This document shows, one piece after another, positions 9,074 through 17,429 of a stretch of DNA of 64,000 nt. The stretch spans positions 206,652 to 270,651 of the forward strand of contig JBGAGO010000005.1 of the NCBI GenBank assembly GCA_044226655.1. Direction: 5' to 3'. Within the stretch, counting starts at the first letter, position 1, and each line of letters opens with the position of its first letter. The position numbers were made by a program, and so were the translations under genes. The notes beneath the pieces were generated by a model, which was given only the letters and a program-made list of their open reading frames with translations, was not told the DNA's origin and ran no database searches. Source of the DNA: JBEVOS01 sp044226655 (GTDB lineage Bacteria > Pseudomonadota > Alphaproteobacteria > Caulobacterales > Aquidulcibacteraceae).

Positions 9074-9714
9074 TGGCGCCCGATGCGGCGTGGCTCATTG
9101 CGCCAGAAATTCTCTGGCCGTTTCTGGCCGCGGTCGCCCTGGTGGAGCTCACGCCCGGGCCGAACATGGCCTATCTGGCTGCGCTCGCGGCCGCGGAGGG
9201 CCGCGCCGCCGGCTGGCGCGCCGTCGCGGGCGTCACCTGCGGCTTGGCGGCCTATATGCTCGCGGCCGTGTTCGGCGCCACCGAACTCATCGCGGCCTCG
9301 CCGCTGGCCTATGGCGTGTTGCGCTGGGCCGGCGTCGCTTATCTCTTCTATCTCGCGGCGCAGGCGTGGCGCGGCGCCGGCGATGCGCCCGAGGCCGCCG
9401 CCGCCGATGACCACAGCCCGTTCTGGCGCGGCCTGATCGCCAACCTGCTGAACCCGAAAGCCGCGGTGTTTTACGTTACGCTCTTGCCCGCTTTCGTTCA
9501 GCCCGGCCATGGACCGTTCTGGCGCCAGGCGCTCATTCTCGGCTGCGGCCATATCGTGGTGAGCATCGCCGTGCATGGCGCGATCGTGGGCGGCGCCGCG
9601 CGCGCCGGGCGCCTGCTCGATCGCGCGGGCCAGAGCCTTTTGCTGCGCCGCGGGCTCGCTGTGTCGATTGCAGGCGCGGCGGTGTGGGTGGCGCTGCAGC
9701 AGCGCGCCGCTTAG
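9073..9714 (+). CDS. LysE/RhtB family amino-acid exporter
   Basis: Inner-membrane exporter of the LysE/RhtB type, 213 residues with about six hydrophobic helices. The family signature is VELTPGPNMAYLAALAAAEG near the first helix, then AGVAYLFYLAAQAWRG and LIANLLNPKAAVFYVTLLPAF. Members export amino acids, homoserine lactones or related small molecules; the substrate here is unknown. It overlaps the DUF3137 gene by ATGA and converges on the beta-propeller gene, with four bases shared at the 3' ends. Confidence 0.92.
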   Translation: MAPDAAWLIAPEILWPFLAAVALVELTPGPNMAYLAALAAAEGRAAGWRAVAGVTCGLAAYMLAAVFGATELIAASPLAYGVLRWAGVAYLFYLAAQAWRGAGDAPEAAAADDHSPFWRGLIANLLNPKAAVFYVTLLPAFVQPGHGPFWRQALILGCGHIVVSIAVHGAIVGGAARAGRLLDRAGQSLLLRRGLAVSIAGAAVWVALQQRAA

Positions 9715-10709
9715 CCGATCGCCACCAAAGCGCCGCGCCCCGCCTCATCGCCGACCGCGAGCTTGGCGCCATCCGCGCTCCAGGCCAGCGCCGTCACCGG
9801 CCCTTCGCCGGGCTCGTCGATCTCGATGATGTCGCGATCCTCCACGCGCTCGATGCGCACGGCGCCGTCGGCATAGCCGAGCGCCAGCATGTCTTCGCGC
9901 GGATGGAACGCGACGCACGTCACCAGCACCGGCCGTTCGCCGACCAGCACGGGCGCTTTGCCCTGCGGGCCAAGCCTGCCGCTGAACGGCCACACCACGG
10001 CGCATTGCGCGCCGCTCGACGCCAGATAGCGCCCGCGCTTGTCCCAGGAGAAGGAGCGCGTCTTGGCGGGATAGCCCGTCATGCGCAGATCGGTTTTCTC
10101 CGGCAGGCGCCAGCCGTGAAGACCCGTCTCCTGCATGCCGGTGACGACATAATCGCCATCGGGTGAGAGCGTGATCGCCAGATGCGAGCCCGCCCATTTG
10201 AGCGCGACGCCCTGGTCTTCCGCGAGCAGCGCGTAGCGCAGGGTCACGCCGCCATAATGGCTGGCCGCGATGCGCCGGCCCTTCGCGTCGATCGCCAATC
10301 CGCCGACCGTGGAGGGATACGCGAATTGATGCGCGGGCGCGGCCTCGCCGGCCTTGAACACCGACACCGTCTTGCCTTGCGCCGCCGCGATCACGCCGGT
10401 CGCCGGGCTCGCCACGATATGGTCGATCCATTTGCGGCCGAGCGCGGCGAAGTCCTGCGTCTCGCCGTTTGCGCTTGTGCGGGCGATGCGCCCGTCATCG
10501 CCGCCCGTCAGCAGAGAGGCGCCGTCTGGGTGCGGCGCCGCGCACAGGATGACGCCGTCATGCGCCGCCGCGCGCGTCTGCGTTTCGCCCGCGCTCAGCA
10601 CCTGGCCGTCGCTCAGCGCGAACAGGCACGCCTCGCCGATCCAATGCGCCGCCGTTGCGGCTGCGCCGAGCGCGAGGCGCGTTCCGTGCGTGTAGACCCG
10701 CGCCGTCAC
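9711..10709 (-). CDS. WD40-like beta-propeller protein partnered with CobW
   Basis: A 332-residue protein with about seven weak repeats of the WD40 type, for example SPDGDYVVTGMQETGLHGW, AFHPREDMLALGYADGAVRI and AWSADGAKLAVGDEAGRGA. The repeats follow the pattern of a propeller blade but lack strict WD dipeptides. There is no signal peptide, so it is probably a cytoplasmic scaffold. GTG at 10709 overlaps the stop of the CobW gene (GTGA), so the two are made together. Such pairs suggest a part in metal delivery, but this is inference from gene order only. Confidence 0.8.
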   Translation of the reverse strand: MTARVYTHGTRLALGAAATAAHWIGEACLFALSDGQVLSAGETQTRAAAHDGVILCAAPHPDGASLLTGGDDGRIARTSANGETQDFAALGRKWIDHIVASPATGVIAAAQGKTVSVFKAGEAAPAHQFAYPSTVGGLAIDAKGRRIAASHYGGVTLRYALLAEDQGVALKWAGSHLAITLSPDGDYVVTGMQETGLHGWRLPEKTDLRMTGYPAKTRSFSWDKRGRYLASSGAQCAVVWPFSGRLGPQGKAPVLVGERPVLVTCVAFHPREDMLALGYADGAVRIERVEDRDIIEIDEPGEGPVTALAWSADGAKLAVGDEAGRGALVAIG

Positions 10710-11752
10710 GCCGCGCAGGCCGCGAATTTCGCTTCAAGCTCGGCGCGGTCGAGATTGCGTCCGATGAACACCAGGCGCGACACGCGCGGCTCGCCTTCGT
10801 GCCAATCGCGCTGGGTGTCGCCTTCGATGATCATGTGCACGCCCTGAACCACGAAGCGCTTCGGCTCGTCGGGGAAGGCGATGATGCCTTTGAGGCGCAG
10901 AATGTCCGGCCCGCGCGCCTGGGTGAAATCGTTCAGCCAGGGCAGCAGCTTGTTGGGATCGATCAGCTTGTCGCTCTTGAGCGAAACGCTGGCCACGCCG
11001 TTTTCCTCGATGTGATTGTGGTGGTGATGATCATGGTCGTGATCATGGTGGTCATGCCCATGATGATCATGGTCGTGGTGGTGATCGCAGCTGTTGTCGC
11101 AGTCGTGATCCGGGAGGAAATGCGGATCAAGCTCGGTCACGCGGTCGAGATCGAAGGCGCCGACATCGAGGATGCGGTCGAGCGCGATTGCGCTGCGTTC
11201 GGTTCGGTAGACGCGCGCCGTCGGATTGATGGCGCGGATGCGGGCATCGATCGCGCGCAATTCTTCGGGCGACACAAGATCGGTCTTGTTGAGCAGGATC
11301 ACGTCCGCGAAGGCGATCTGCTCCTGCGCTTCCGGCGCGTCGGCGAGCCGCAGCGCCACATGCTTGGCGTCCACCACGGTCACGATGGCGTCGAGCTTGG
11401 TCTTGGCGCGCACCTCTTCATCGACAAAGAACGTCTGCGCCACCGGCGCGGGCTGGGCGAGGCCGGTGGTCTCGACCAGGATGGCGTCGAACCGCCCTTT
11501 GCGTTTCAGCAGCCCCTCGATGACGCGGATGAGATCGCCGCGCACCGTGCAGCACACGCAGCCATTGTTCATCTCGAACACTTCCTCGTCGGCGTCGACG
11601 ATCAGATCGTTGTCGATCCCGATCTCGCCGAACTCGTTGACGATGACGGCGTATTTCTTGCCGTGGTCTTCCGAGAGGATGCGGTTGAGCAGGGTGGTCT
11701 TGCCGGCGCCGAGATAGCCGGTCAGCACGGTCACGGGGACGGGGTCAGACAT
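10706..11752 (-). CDS. CobW/COG0523 family GTPase, probable zinc metallochaperone with His-rich loop
   Basis: G3E-family P-loop GTPase of 348 residues. Motifs are the P-loop TGYLGAGKTTLLN, the metal-binding GCVCCTVRGDL (CxCC), VVDAKH and LNKTD for guanine recognition. Near residue 215-250 is a very dense His/Asp run (from DHDCDNSCDHHHDHDH through HHDHDHDHHHHNH) that should bind many Zn, Ni or Co ions. The CobW C-terminal domain follows (LPWLNDFTQARGPDILRLKG). The family delivers zinc or cobalt to client enzymes. ATG 11752 begins MSDPVPVTVLTG; the frame to 11812 has no better start. I see no clear Zur box upstream. It is coupled to the propeller gene. Confidence 0.93.
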   Translation of the reverse strand: MSDPVPVTVLTGYLGAGKTTLLNRILSEDHGKKYAVIVNEFGEIGIDNDLIVDADEEVFEMNNGCVCCTVRGDLIRVIEGLLKRKGRFDAILVETTGLAQPAPVAQTFFVDEEVRAKTKLDAIVTVVDAKHVALRLADAPEAQEQIAFADVILLNKTDLVSPEELRAIDARIRAINPTARVYRTERSAIALDRILDVGAFDLDRVTELDPHFLPDHDCDNSCDHHHDHDHHGHDHHDHDHDHHHHNHIEENGVASVSLKSDKLIDPNKLLPWLNDFTQARGPDILRLKGIIAFPDEPKRFVVQGVHMIIEGDTQRDWHEGEPRVSRLVFIGRNLDRAELEAKFAACAA

Positions 11753-11873
11753 GGGAATCCTGATTTGGCCTTCGCCCTTAGATAGCGCGCGCCGCGTCCG
11801 GCGCCAGCGCATCGCCCTTTCGGCCGCAGCCCATACCTCCTAATCTGGCCCCGCCTGAGGGAGGGCGGGGCCT

Positions 11874-13760
11874 ATGAAAAACCCATTCGTTCGCTGGGTG
11901 ATCTTCATCCTGGGCGGCCTGGTCGCGCTGCTCCTGGTGGCGGCGGGCGTGCTCTTCTTCCTGCTGTCCCGCTACGACGCCAAAGCCGAGATCGAGCGCG
12001 CCGTGCTCCAGGCCACCGGCCGTCAGCTCACGATTACGGGCAATGTCGGGGTGACGTTCTATCCCGTGCTGGGCCTCAGCGCCGAAGGCGCCAGCCTCGC
12101 CAATGTCCAGGGCGGAAGGTCCCCGGCGCTGGTGTCGATCGAGAAGCTCTCCGTCGGCGTCGAACCCTGGCCGCTGGTGCGGCATCGCACCATCGTCGTG
12201 CATGAATTCGTGCTGGAGCAGCCGCGCATCGCGCTCGAGGTCGACGCCCAGGGCCGGCCGAACTGGATCCTCCAGCCCCGGCCATCCACGACGCCGCCGC
12301 GCCCCGGCGCGCCGCCCACCGCGCCGCAGGCTCCCAGCGAGCTCACCGTCAAGGACGTGCACGTCCGCAATGGCGAGATCAGCTATTTCGACGCCCGCCA
12401 AGCCGTCTCCTGGACCGCATCGGCCGTCACCGTCGACACCGCGATGACCAGCCTCGATCAGCCCGTCGCGCTGACGGGGGCGCTCACCTATGCCGGCCAG
12501 GTCGTGAACATCGATGCCCGCCTGGAAGCGCCGCGCGCCGTGATTCAGGGCCGCGACACCGGCATCGACGCGCGCATTCGCTCCGATCTCTTGACCGCGC
12601 ATCTCACGGGCCGCGTGGCCGCCGCCACGGGTGGTTTTCAGGGCGATCTGGAAGCGTCGGGCCCCAGCCTGCGCCGCATGCTGGCCTGGCTCGTCGCGCC
12701 GGTGCAGGCGGGCTACGGCCTGGAAGCCTTCACCATCAACGGCAAGCTCACCACCGGCTCGCATCAAGTGGCGTTCGAGAACGCCTCGCTCAGCATCGAC
12801 GCGATCCGCGGACGCGGCGATTTCGTGCTCGAGGAATCGCGCGGCCATCCTTACGTCAGCGGCCGGCTCGAAATCTTCGATCTCGACATCAACCCCTATC
12901 TGGCCGCCGCCACGCAGCCGACGGCGGAGGCCGCGCAGATCGCCGAAGCCGCCGCCGCGCCGCGCCGCGCCATCGACGTGCAGACCGCGCCGACCGAGAC
13001 GCCGTTCGATTTCAGCGGCCTCAAGGCCATCAACGCCGACCTCGAACTCACAACTGGCACGCTCAAGGTTCAGCAAATCCAGACCCAGCGCGCGCAAATG
13101 TCCGTCGTGCTGAACGATGGCTATCTCGCCGCCACCATTCACAATGTGCAGCTCTATGGCGGCTCCGGCCACGGCCGCACCGAGATCGACGCCCGCACGC
13201 CCGATGTCCGCATCGTGCAGGAATTCGCGGCCGACCATCTCGACGCGCGCGGCTTCCTCACCGCCGCCATCGGCCTCACTTCGTTGTCTGGGCGCACGGA
13301 GGTGAACGTTGCGGTCCGCACGCAAGGACGCACCCAATCCCAGCTCATCGCCGCGCTCGATGGCCGGGTGTCGTTCGAACTCGTGCAAGGCACGCTCGAC
13401 GGCGTCGATCTTGGCGGCGTGGCCACCACGATCCGCCGCGCGCTCAATAATGAGCTGGTGTCGCCCAGCGCCCACACGACGCTCACCGGCATGAGCGCGA
13501 CGTTCGCGATCGCCGATGGCGTGATGGCGAGCGATTCGCTCAGCTTCAACACGCCCGATCTGCGCCTGCGCGGCCTTTCCGTGATCGACCTGCCGCAGCG
13601 AAACCTGGACATCCGCCTGGTGCCCCAGGGCGCGCTGCTGGCGATCCCGTTCCGGGTCCATGGGCCGTGGACGCAGCTTGGCTACGCCGCCGATCTCAAT
13701 GGAACGGCCCTGCGCGCCCTGCAGCCGCGTGTTGCGGCGGTCCGCGCCGCCTCCCATTGA
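11874..13760 (+). CDS. AsmA family protein
   Basis: 628 residues, one N-terminal membrane anchor (WVIFILGGLVALLLVAAGVLFFLL) followed by a long periplasmic beta-rich region. The start of the mature part (IERAVLQATGRQLTITGNVG, then FYPVLGLSAEGASLAN) is the AsmA signature, and the C-terminal AsmA domain covers about residues 380-600 (TGTLKVQQIQTQRAQMSV, GRVSFELVQGTLDGVDLGGV). AsmA-like proteins are thought to bridge inner and outer membranes and help phospholipid transport. A Pro-rich linker lies near residues 135-155. It stands alone, read away from cobW. Start is ATG 11874 after a GAGGG ribosome-binding site. Confidence 0.92.
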   Translation: MKNPFVRWVIFILGGLVALLLVAAGVLFFLLSRYDAKAEIERAVLQATGRQLTITGNVGVTFYPVLGLSAEGASLANVQGGRSPALVSIEKLSVGVEPWPLVRHRTIVVHEFVLEQPRIALEVDAQGRPNWILQPRPSTTPPRPGAPPTAPQAPSELTVKDVHVRNGEISYFDARQAVSWTASAVTVDTAMTSLDQPVALTGALTYAGQVVNIDARLEAPRAVIQGRDTGIDARIRSDLLTAHLTGRVAAATGGFQGDLEASGPSLRRMLAWLVAPVQAGYGLEAFTINGKLTTGSHQVAFENASLSIDAIRGRGDFVLEESRGHPYVSGRLEIFDLDINPYLAAATQPTAEAAQIAEAAAAPRRAIDVQTAPTETPFDFSGLKAINADLELTTGTLKVQQIQTQRAQMSVVLNDGYLAATIHNVQLYGGSGHGRTEIDARTPDVRIVQEFAADHLDARGFLTAAIGLTSLSGRTEVNVAVRTQGRTQSQLIAALDGRVSFELVQGTLDGVDLGGVATTIRRALNNELVSPSAHTTLTGMSATFAIADGVMASDSLSFNTPDLRLRGLSVIDLPQRNLDIRLVPQGALLAIPFRVHGPWTQLGYAADLNGTALRALQPRVAAVRAASH

Positions 13761-13868
13761 GGCGAACGGTACGCTGCAACGCACAATCTGCTTGCTCGGG
13801 GCGCGTTAGACCGCGACAGTGACCGCCGCGGGCCGGCTTGGCCCGTCGCTCGGCCGCTGGGGAGCTGA

Positions 13869-15323
13869 ATGAGCGAGGGCCAACAATCGGAGACGATCAA
13901 GCTTGCTTCGATCGTCTCAATCGACGTGTCGGGCTTTTCGAGCCTGTCCGAACGCGATCAGCGCCGCGCCGCGCGCCAGATCGAAGCCTTGCGCGCGCGC
14001 ATCGAACAGGTCGCGTCTGCGCAGGGCGGGCGCATTTTCAACACGGCGGGCGACGGCTTCATGCTGGAATTCGCGGCCGCCGGGGCCGCGCTCGCCGCCA
14101 TTCAGGATTTGCTCGATAAGCGCCCGAAGGGTGAGCCGCCGATCCGTGTGGGCGCCCATGTCGGCGATGTGATCGTCACCATCACCAATGATCTGCTCGG
14201 CCATGGCGTGAACGTGGCCGCGCGCCTGCAATCGCTGGCCGAACCGGGCTCTGCGCTGGTCTCCGGCGAGTTCCGCTCCATGGCGCGCAATTCGCCTCAA
14301 GCCGCGTTCCTCGCCAAGGGCCGCCAGCCGCTCGAAAACATCGATGAGCGCGTGCAGACCTTCGAAATTCTGTCGCGCCGGCGCCGCACGGCGCGCGTCT
14401 GGCAACGCGTCGGCTTCGGCGCGCTTGCAGCTGCGGTGATCGCCGTCGGCGCCGCCGGCTATTTCCTGGCCCCGACCGCGATCGCGATGGCGCGCGCGCA
14501 TGGCTTCCTGGGCGGCGCACCGGTGGAGCAGACCGTTCAAGCCGCGCCTGCAACGGCCGCGCAGCTGGCCTCTGTCCTGGCTGCGCCCGAGGGGCCGCGA
14601 TGGACGCCAGGCCAAACTTTCCGCGATTGCGAATCCTGCCCTGAAATGGTCGTCGTGCCCGGCGGCGGCTTCCTGATGGGCGCGGCCGCTTCCGAGCCCG
14701 GCTCGTTCGCGACGGAACGGCCCCAGCATCAGGTTGCGGTCCCGATGTTCGCGGCGTCCACGCATGAAATCACGTTTCAGGAATGGGATTCCTGCCTGGG
14801 CTCCGGCGGCTGCGGCGGATTTTCGCCGCCCGATCGCAGTTTTGGGCGCGGCCGCAAGCCCGTGCTCGGCGTGTCGTGGGACGATGCGCAAGCCTATGTC
14901 CGCTGGCTCAATGAGCGCACCGATTCCGCGCAATATCGCCTGCTGACGGAAGCGGAATGGGAATATGCCGCGCGCGCCGGCGCAACGACCGCCTATGCGA
15001 CGGGCGCGCGTCTCAGCCGCGCCCAGGCCGTCTATGGCGGGCGCGCGCCGCTCGATGTCGGCAGCCGTCCGGCCAATGCGTTCGGCCTGTTCGACATGCA
15101 CGGCAATGTTTGGGAATGGGTGGAGGATTGTTACGCGGCCAGCTACGCCAGCGCGCCGGTCGATGGCTCCGCCGTGGCGCCGGCCCGCTGCGCTGCGCGC
15201 GTCTACCGGGGCGGCGGCTTTGCCGATCAGGCCACAAATCTGCGCGCCGCCAATCGCCGCCGCGCCGCGCCCGGCGTGCGCGTCGGCGAGATCGGCTTCC
15301 GCATCGCCAAAACGTTGAACTGA
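13869..15323 (+). CDS. Class III nucleotide cyclase domain fused to a membrane helix and a SUMF1 domain
   Basis: 484 residues in three parts. Residues 11-165 are a class III cyclase homology domain: metal ligands D19 (IVSIDVSGFS) and D62 (NTAGDGFMLEF), and transition-state residues N115 and R119 (HGVNVAARL) are kept. D108 stands where the adenine-specifying Asp is expected, but the paired Lys is replaced by N58. Residues 181-200 form one membrane helix. Residues 257-482 are a SUMF1/formylglycine-enzyme-type domain (MVVVPGGGFLMGA, LLTEAEWEYAARAGA, GLFDMHGNVWEWVEDCY, VYRGGGFADQATNLRAANR). The two catalytic cysteines of true formylglycine-generating enzyme are absent from the GGGF segment, so it is probably a ligand- or partner-binding domain, facing the periplasm if the cyclase is cytoplasmic. 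A Crp-family gene follows. Cyclase activity is likely but unproven. Confidence 0.88.
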   Translation: MSEGQQSETIKLASIVSIDVSGFSSLSERDQRRAARQIEALRARIEQVASAQGGRIFNTAGDGFMLEFAAAGAALAAIQDLLDKRPKGEPPIRVGAHVGDVIVTITNDLLGHGVNVAARLQSLAEPGSALVSGEFRSMARNSPQAAFLAKGRQPLENIDERVQTFEILSRRRRTARVWQRVGFGALAAAVIAVGAAGYFLAPTAIAMARAHGFLGGAPVEQTVQAAPATAAQLASVLAAPEGPRWTPGQTFRDCESCPEMVVVPGGGFLMGAAASEPGSFATERPQHQVAVPMFAASTHEITFQEWDSCLGSGGCGGFSPPDRSFGRGRKPVLGVSWDDAQAYVRWLNERTDSAQYRLLTEAEWEYAARAGATTAYATGARLSRAQAVYGGRAPLDVGSRPANAFGLFDMHGNVWEWVEDCYAASYASAPVDGSAVAPARCAARVYRGGGFADQATNLRAANRRRAAPGVRVGEIGFRIAKTLN

Positions 15324-15330
15324 AACGCGA

Positions 15331-15365
15331 AAGGGCGCGGGAGTGAGCCAACCTCCCGCGCCCTT
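15331..15365 (+). terminator. Perfect 13-bp hairpin after the cyclase gene
   Basis: AAGGGCGCGGGAG pairs with CTCCCGCGCCCTT across a 9-base loop, starting 8 bases after the cyclase-SUMF1 stop codon. The stem is long and perfect but no T run follows, so it is a strong but not classical intrinsic terminator. It separates the cyclase from the Crp-family gene, which therefore probably has its own promoter. Confidence 0.6.
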
Positions 15366-15448
15366 GCCCGCGCGTCGCTGGGGGTGATCGCTGGGGGCGA
15401 CCGTCAAGCGCGGTTCTCGGATAATGCGCGAAGGCTTGCTTCTGCTCC

Positions 15449-15462
15449 GTGACCGCGGTCAC
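15449..15462. promoter_or_regulatory. CRP-type palindrome GTGA-N6-TCAC
   Basis: GTGACCGCGGTCAC is a perfect 14-bp palindrome about 25-35 bases before the Crp-family gene. GTGA-N6-TCAC is the core recognised by CRP. The neighbouring regulator carries SREKVNR in its recognition helix, keeping the Arg, Glu and Arg that read GTGA in E. coli CRP (SRETVGR). The site is thus a candidate for autoregulation. A second, longer copy lies at 60021-60042. Confidence 0.6.
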
Positions 15463-15494
15463 AGTCAGCGCAGGCGAAATCAGGGGTGGACCGA

Positions 15495-16190
15495 ATGGCG
15501 GCGGTCAGCGCAGCAGATCTCACCGGGGCGGAGGCCGCTTTGGCCCGCTCCACCGTGTTTCGCGGTCTCTCGAATGAGGGCCGCGCCCGGCTCGCTGGGG
15601 CGGGGCTCATCATGGCGCTGGAGGCCGGCGGCCAGCTCTGCGTGAAGGGCGAGGTCGGCGATGCGCTCTTCGTCGTGATCGAGGGCGAGATTGAGGTGCG
15701 CGCCACCAGCGAAGGCGGGCGCGACGTGCGCATCGCGGCGCTCGGCGCGGGCAGCGTGATCGGCGATATGTCCGTGCTCGATGGCGGCCCGCGCTCGGCC
15801 GATATGGGCGCCATCCGCCGCTCGCGGCTTTTGAAGATCGGCCGCGACGCCGTGCTCGATACGCTCAAGGCCGAGCCCGCCGTGCTGATCGACCTCGTTG
15901 CGGAAATGAGCCGGCGCCTGCGCGCCACCGACGCCAAGCTCGAAGACGAAGCGCTGCTCGATTTGGGCGGCAAGCTCGCGCGGCTGCTGCTGCACGAAAG
16001 CGGCGCTGGCGATCGCGTCACGCTCACGCAAACCGAAATCGCGCGCCGCATCGGCGCCTCGCGCGAAAAGGTGAACCGCAAACTGCACGAATGGTCCGAG
16101 GAAGGCTGGGTCAAGATCGACCGCTCCGGGACCAAGATCGTCCAGCGCGGCGAACTCAAAGCCATCATCGACGAGCTCTTGGCGCGGTGA
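15495..16190 (+). CDS. Crp/Fnr family transcriptional regulator
   Basis: About 231 residues. The N-terminal cyclic-nucleotide-binding domain spans about residues 20-130 (FRGLSNEGRARLAGAG, then the phosphate cassette GSVIGDMSVLDGGPRSADMG, with the Arg-Ser of cAMP-binding proteins and Asp in place of the usual Glu). The C-terminal winged helix-turn-helix is LTQTEIARRIGASREKVNRK. No Fnr-type cysteine cluster is seen, which argues against an oxygen sensor. ATG 15495 is chosen; GTG 15486 in frame would add three residues. It follows a membrane cyclase, so the pair may form a local cyclic-nucleotide circuit. A GTGA-N6-TCAC palindrome just upstream suggests autoregulation. Confidence 0.9.
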   Translation: MAAVSAADLTGAEAALARSTVFRGLSNEGRARLAGAGLIMALEAGGQLCVKGEVGDALFVVIEGEIEVRATSEGGRDVRIAALGAGSVIGDMSVLDGGPRSADMGAIRRSRLLKIGRDAVLDTLKAEPAVLIDLVAEMSRRLRATDAKLEDEALLDLGGKLARLLLHESGAGDRVTLTQTEIARRIGASREKVNRKLHEWSEEGWVKIDRSGTKIVQRGELKAIIDELLAR

Positions 16191-16199
16191 GCTCCTTTT

Positions 16200-16300
16200 C
16201 CTCCCCCTGCAAGGGGGAGGTCAGGAGGGGGTGAGTCACACACTCAAAAGGTCGAGCTTGTCGCTCACCCCCTCCCAGCCTCCCCCTTGCAGGGGGAGGA
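16200..16300. repeat. Dispersed palindromic intergenic repeat, copy 2
   Basis: Full copy: CCTCCCCCTGCAAGGGGGAG, then GTCAGGAGGGGGTGAG, a loop, then CTCACCCCCTCCCAGCCTCC and CCCTTGCAGGGGGAGGAG. It lies between the convergent ends of the Crp-family gene and the alpha/beta hydrolase, the same kind of setting as copy 1. Confidence 0.85.
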
Positions 16301-16310
16301 GCAGACGGCG

Positions 16311-17072
16311 CTACATCCCGTGCTTCCCCAAAAACGCCAGCACCGCCGCATTGAACGCACTTGGCTGATCGATGTTCGAGGCATGGCCCGCATCGGCGAT
16401 CACGAGCTTTTCCGCGTTCGGGATTTTCGCGGCCATGTAGTCGGCGGCGTTGAGATAGGGCGCGTCATTGGCGCCGACGATCACCAGCGACGGCTCGCGG
16501 ATATCGGGCAGGGAATTGATCACGCGCGCGTCGCGCTGCGCGAGCATGCCGCGCGCCGCGCGCGCCAGGCCCAGCGCCGAGCGGTGCCGGCTCGCGCGCG
16601 TTTCCGCGCCGCGCAAGCCTTCTAGGCCCTTCTCCTCGAAGCGCGCGCCGGTTTTGCGCGCCGTCTCGTTCCAAGCGTCGCGCGCTGCATCATTGCGGAA
16701 GCCGGGGCCCGTATCGATGATGAGCAGCGCTTTGACGCGTTCGGGATGGGCGCGGCGAAACGCGAGCGACATGTAGCCGCCCAGGGATAGCCCGCCGATC
16801 ACGGCTGTTTCGGCGCCGACCAGACCGAGCAGGGCGGCCATATCGCCGACGGTCGCTTCCTCGCTGTAGCGCGTTTCGTCTTCGGGCACGTCGCTGCGGC
16901 CATGGCCGCGCATGTCCCAGAGGATGAGCATGTGGTCTTTCGCCAGCGGGCCGATCTGGCCTTCCCACATATGCGCCGTCGAGGAATAGCCGTGCGTCAG
17001 CAGGATCGCCGGGCCGCTTCCGTGCACCTCGTAATAAATCTCCACGCCGTCATCGCGCTTGAGCATCGCCAT
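16311..17072 (-). CDS. Alpha/beta hydrolase
   Basis: 253 residues of the alpha/beta-hydrolase fold. Seen are the oxyanion region LLTHGYSSTAHMWEGQ, the nucleophile elbow VIGGLSLGGYMSLAF with its serine, an acidic residue in IVGANDAPYLNAADYM, and the C-terminal histidine in VIADAGHASNIDQPSAFN. The closest kinds are 3-oxoadipate enol-lactonase-like hydrolases, but the substrate is not settled. Start ATG 17072 follows GGGGAGAG. It is the last gene of a run with the GFA, enoyl-CoA hydratase-like and acyl-CoA dehydrogenase genes, so it may hydrolyse an ester or thioester in the same pathway. Confidence 0.9.
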   Translation of the reverse strand: MAMLKRDDGVEIYYEVHGSGPAILLTHGYSSTAHMWEGQIGPLAKDHMLILWDMRGHGRSDVPEDETRYSEEATVGDMAALLGLVGAETAVIGGLSLGGYMSLAFRRAHPERVKALLIIDTGPGFRNDAARDAWNETARKTGARFEEKGLEGLRGAETRASRHRSALGLARAARGMLAQRDARVINSLPDIREPSLVIVGANDAPYLNAADYMAAKIPNAEKLVIADAGHASNIDQPSAFNAAVLAFLGKHGM

Positions 17073-17090
17073 CTCGTCTCTCCCCTGACG

Positions 17091-17423
17091 CTAGCCCGGA
17101 CCGCTTGTTTGCATGACGTGCGCCGCGCGGAAAATCGCCGGCTCCATCATGCGCGCGTTGACGCCCATGCGCAGATAGCGCGCGTCGATCGCCATCCAAT
17201 GCGTCGTGCATTTGCAGATCTTGCAGCTGTGGAAGGCGAGAACCTTGTGGTTCCAGACATAGCTTGCCGTCTCGCCAGTGATGCGCACGTGCGGCGCTTC
17301 GTAATAGGCCCAGAGCGCGCCCAGCCGTCGGCAGATCGAGCAGGTGCAATCGTTGAGCTCGGTGGGCGGCGGCGCATCGATCGCGATCTGGACCGCGCCG
17401 CAATGGCATGAGGCGGCGATCAT
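17091..17423 (-). CDS. GFA/CENP-V family zinc-binding protein
   Basis: 110 residues matching the GFA (glutathione-dependent formaldehyde-activating) fold. Zinc-binding cysteines are in SCHCGAVQI, CTCSICRRLGAL and FHSCKICKCTTHW, in the usual order CxC, CxxC and C. Some members add formaldehyde to glutathione, but most are of unknown function. It sits 18 bases from the hydrolase gene and 6 bases from the enoyl-CoA hydratase-like gene on the same strand. Confidence 0.88.
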   Translation of the reverse strand: MIAASCHCGAVQIAIDAPPPTELNDCTCSICRRLGALWAYYEAPHVRITGETASYVWNHKVLAFHSCKICKCTTHWMAIDARYLRMGVNARMMEPAIFRAAHVMQTSGPG

Positions 17424-17429
17424 ATCTTT

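Noticed and set aside
11778..13784. Minus-strand open frame of 668 codons opposite the AsmA-like gene
   Set aside because: Low-complexity, Arg/Gly/Ala/His-rich, no family features; AsmA on the plus strand has an anchor and clear domain signature.
13869..15323. Calling the SUMF1 domain a formylglycine-generating enzyme
   Set aside because: The two catalytic cysteines expected near the RGGxF segment are not there.
13917..15407. Minus-strand frame of 496 codons opposite the cyclase-SUMF1 gene
   Set aside because: No recognisable domain and overlaps a protein with clear cyclase and SUMF1 motifs.
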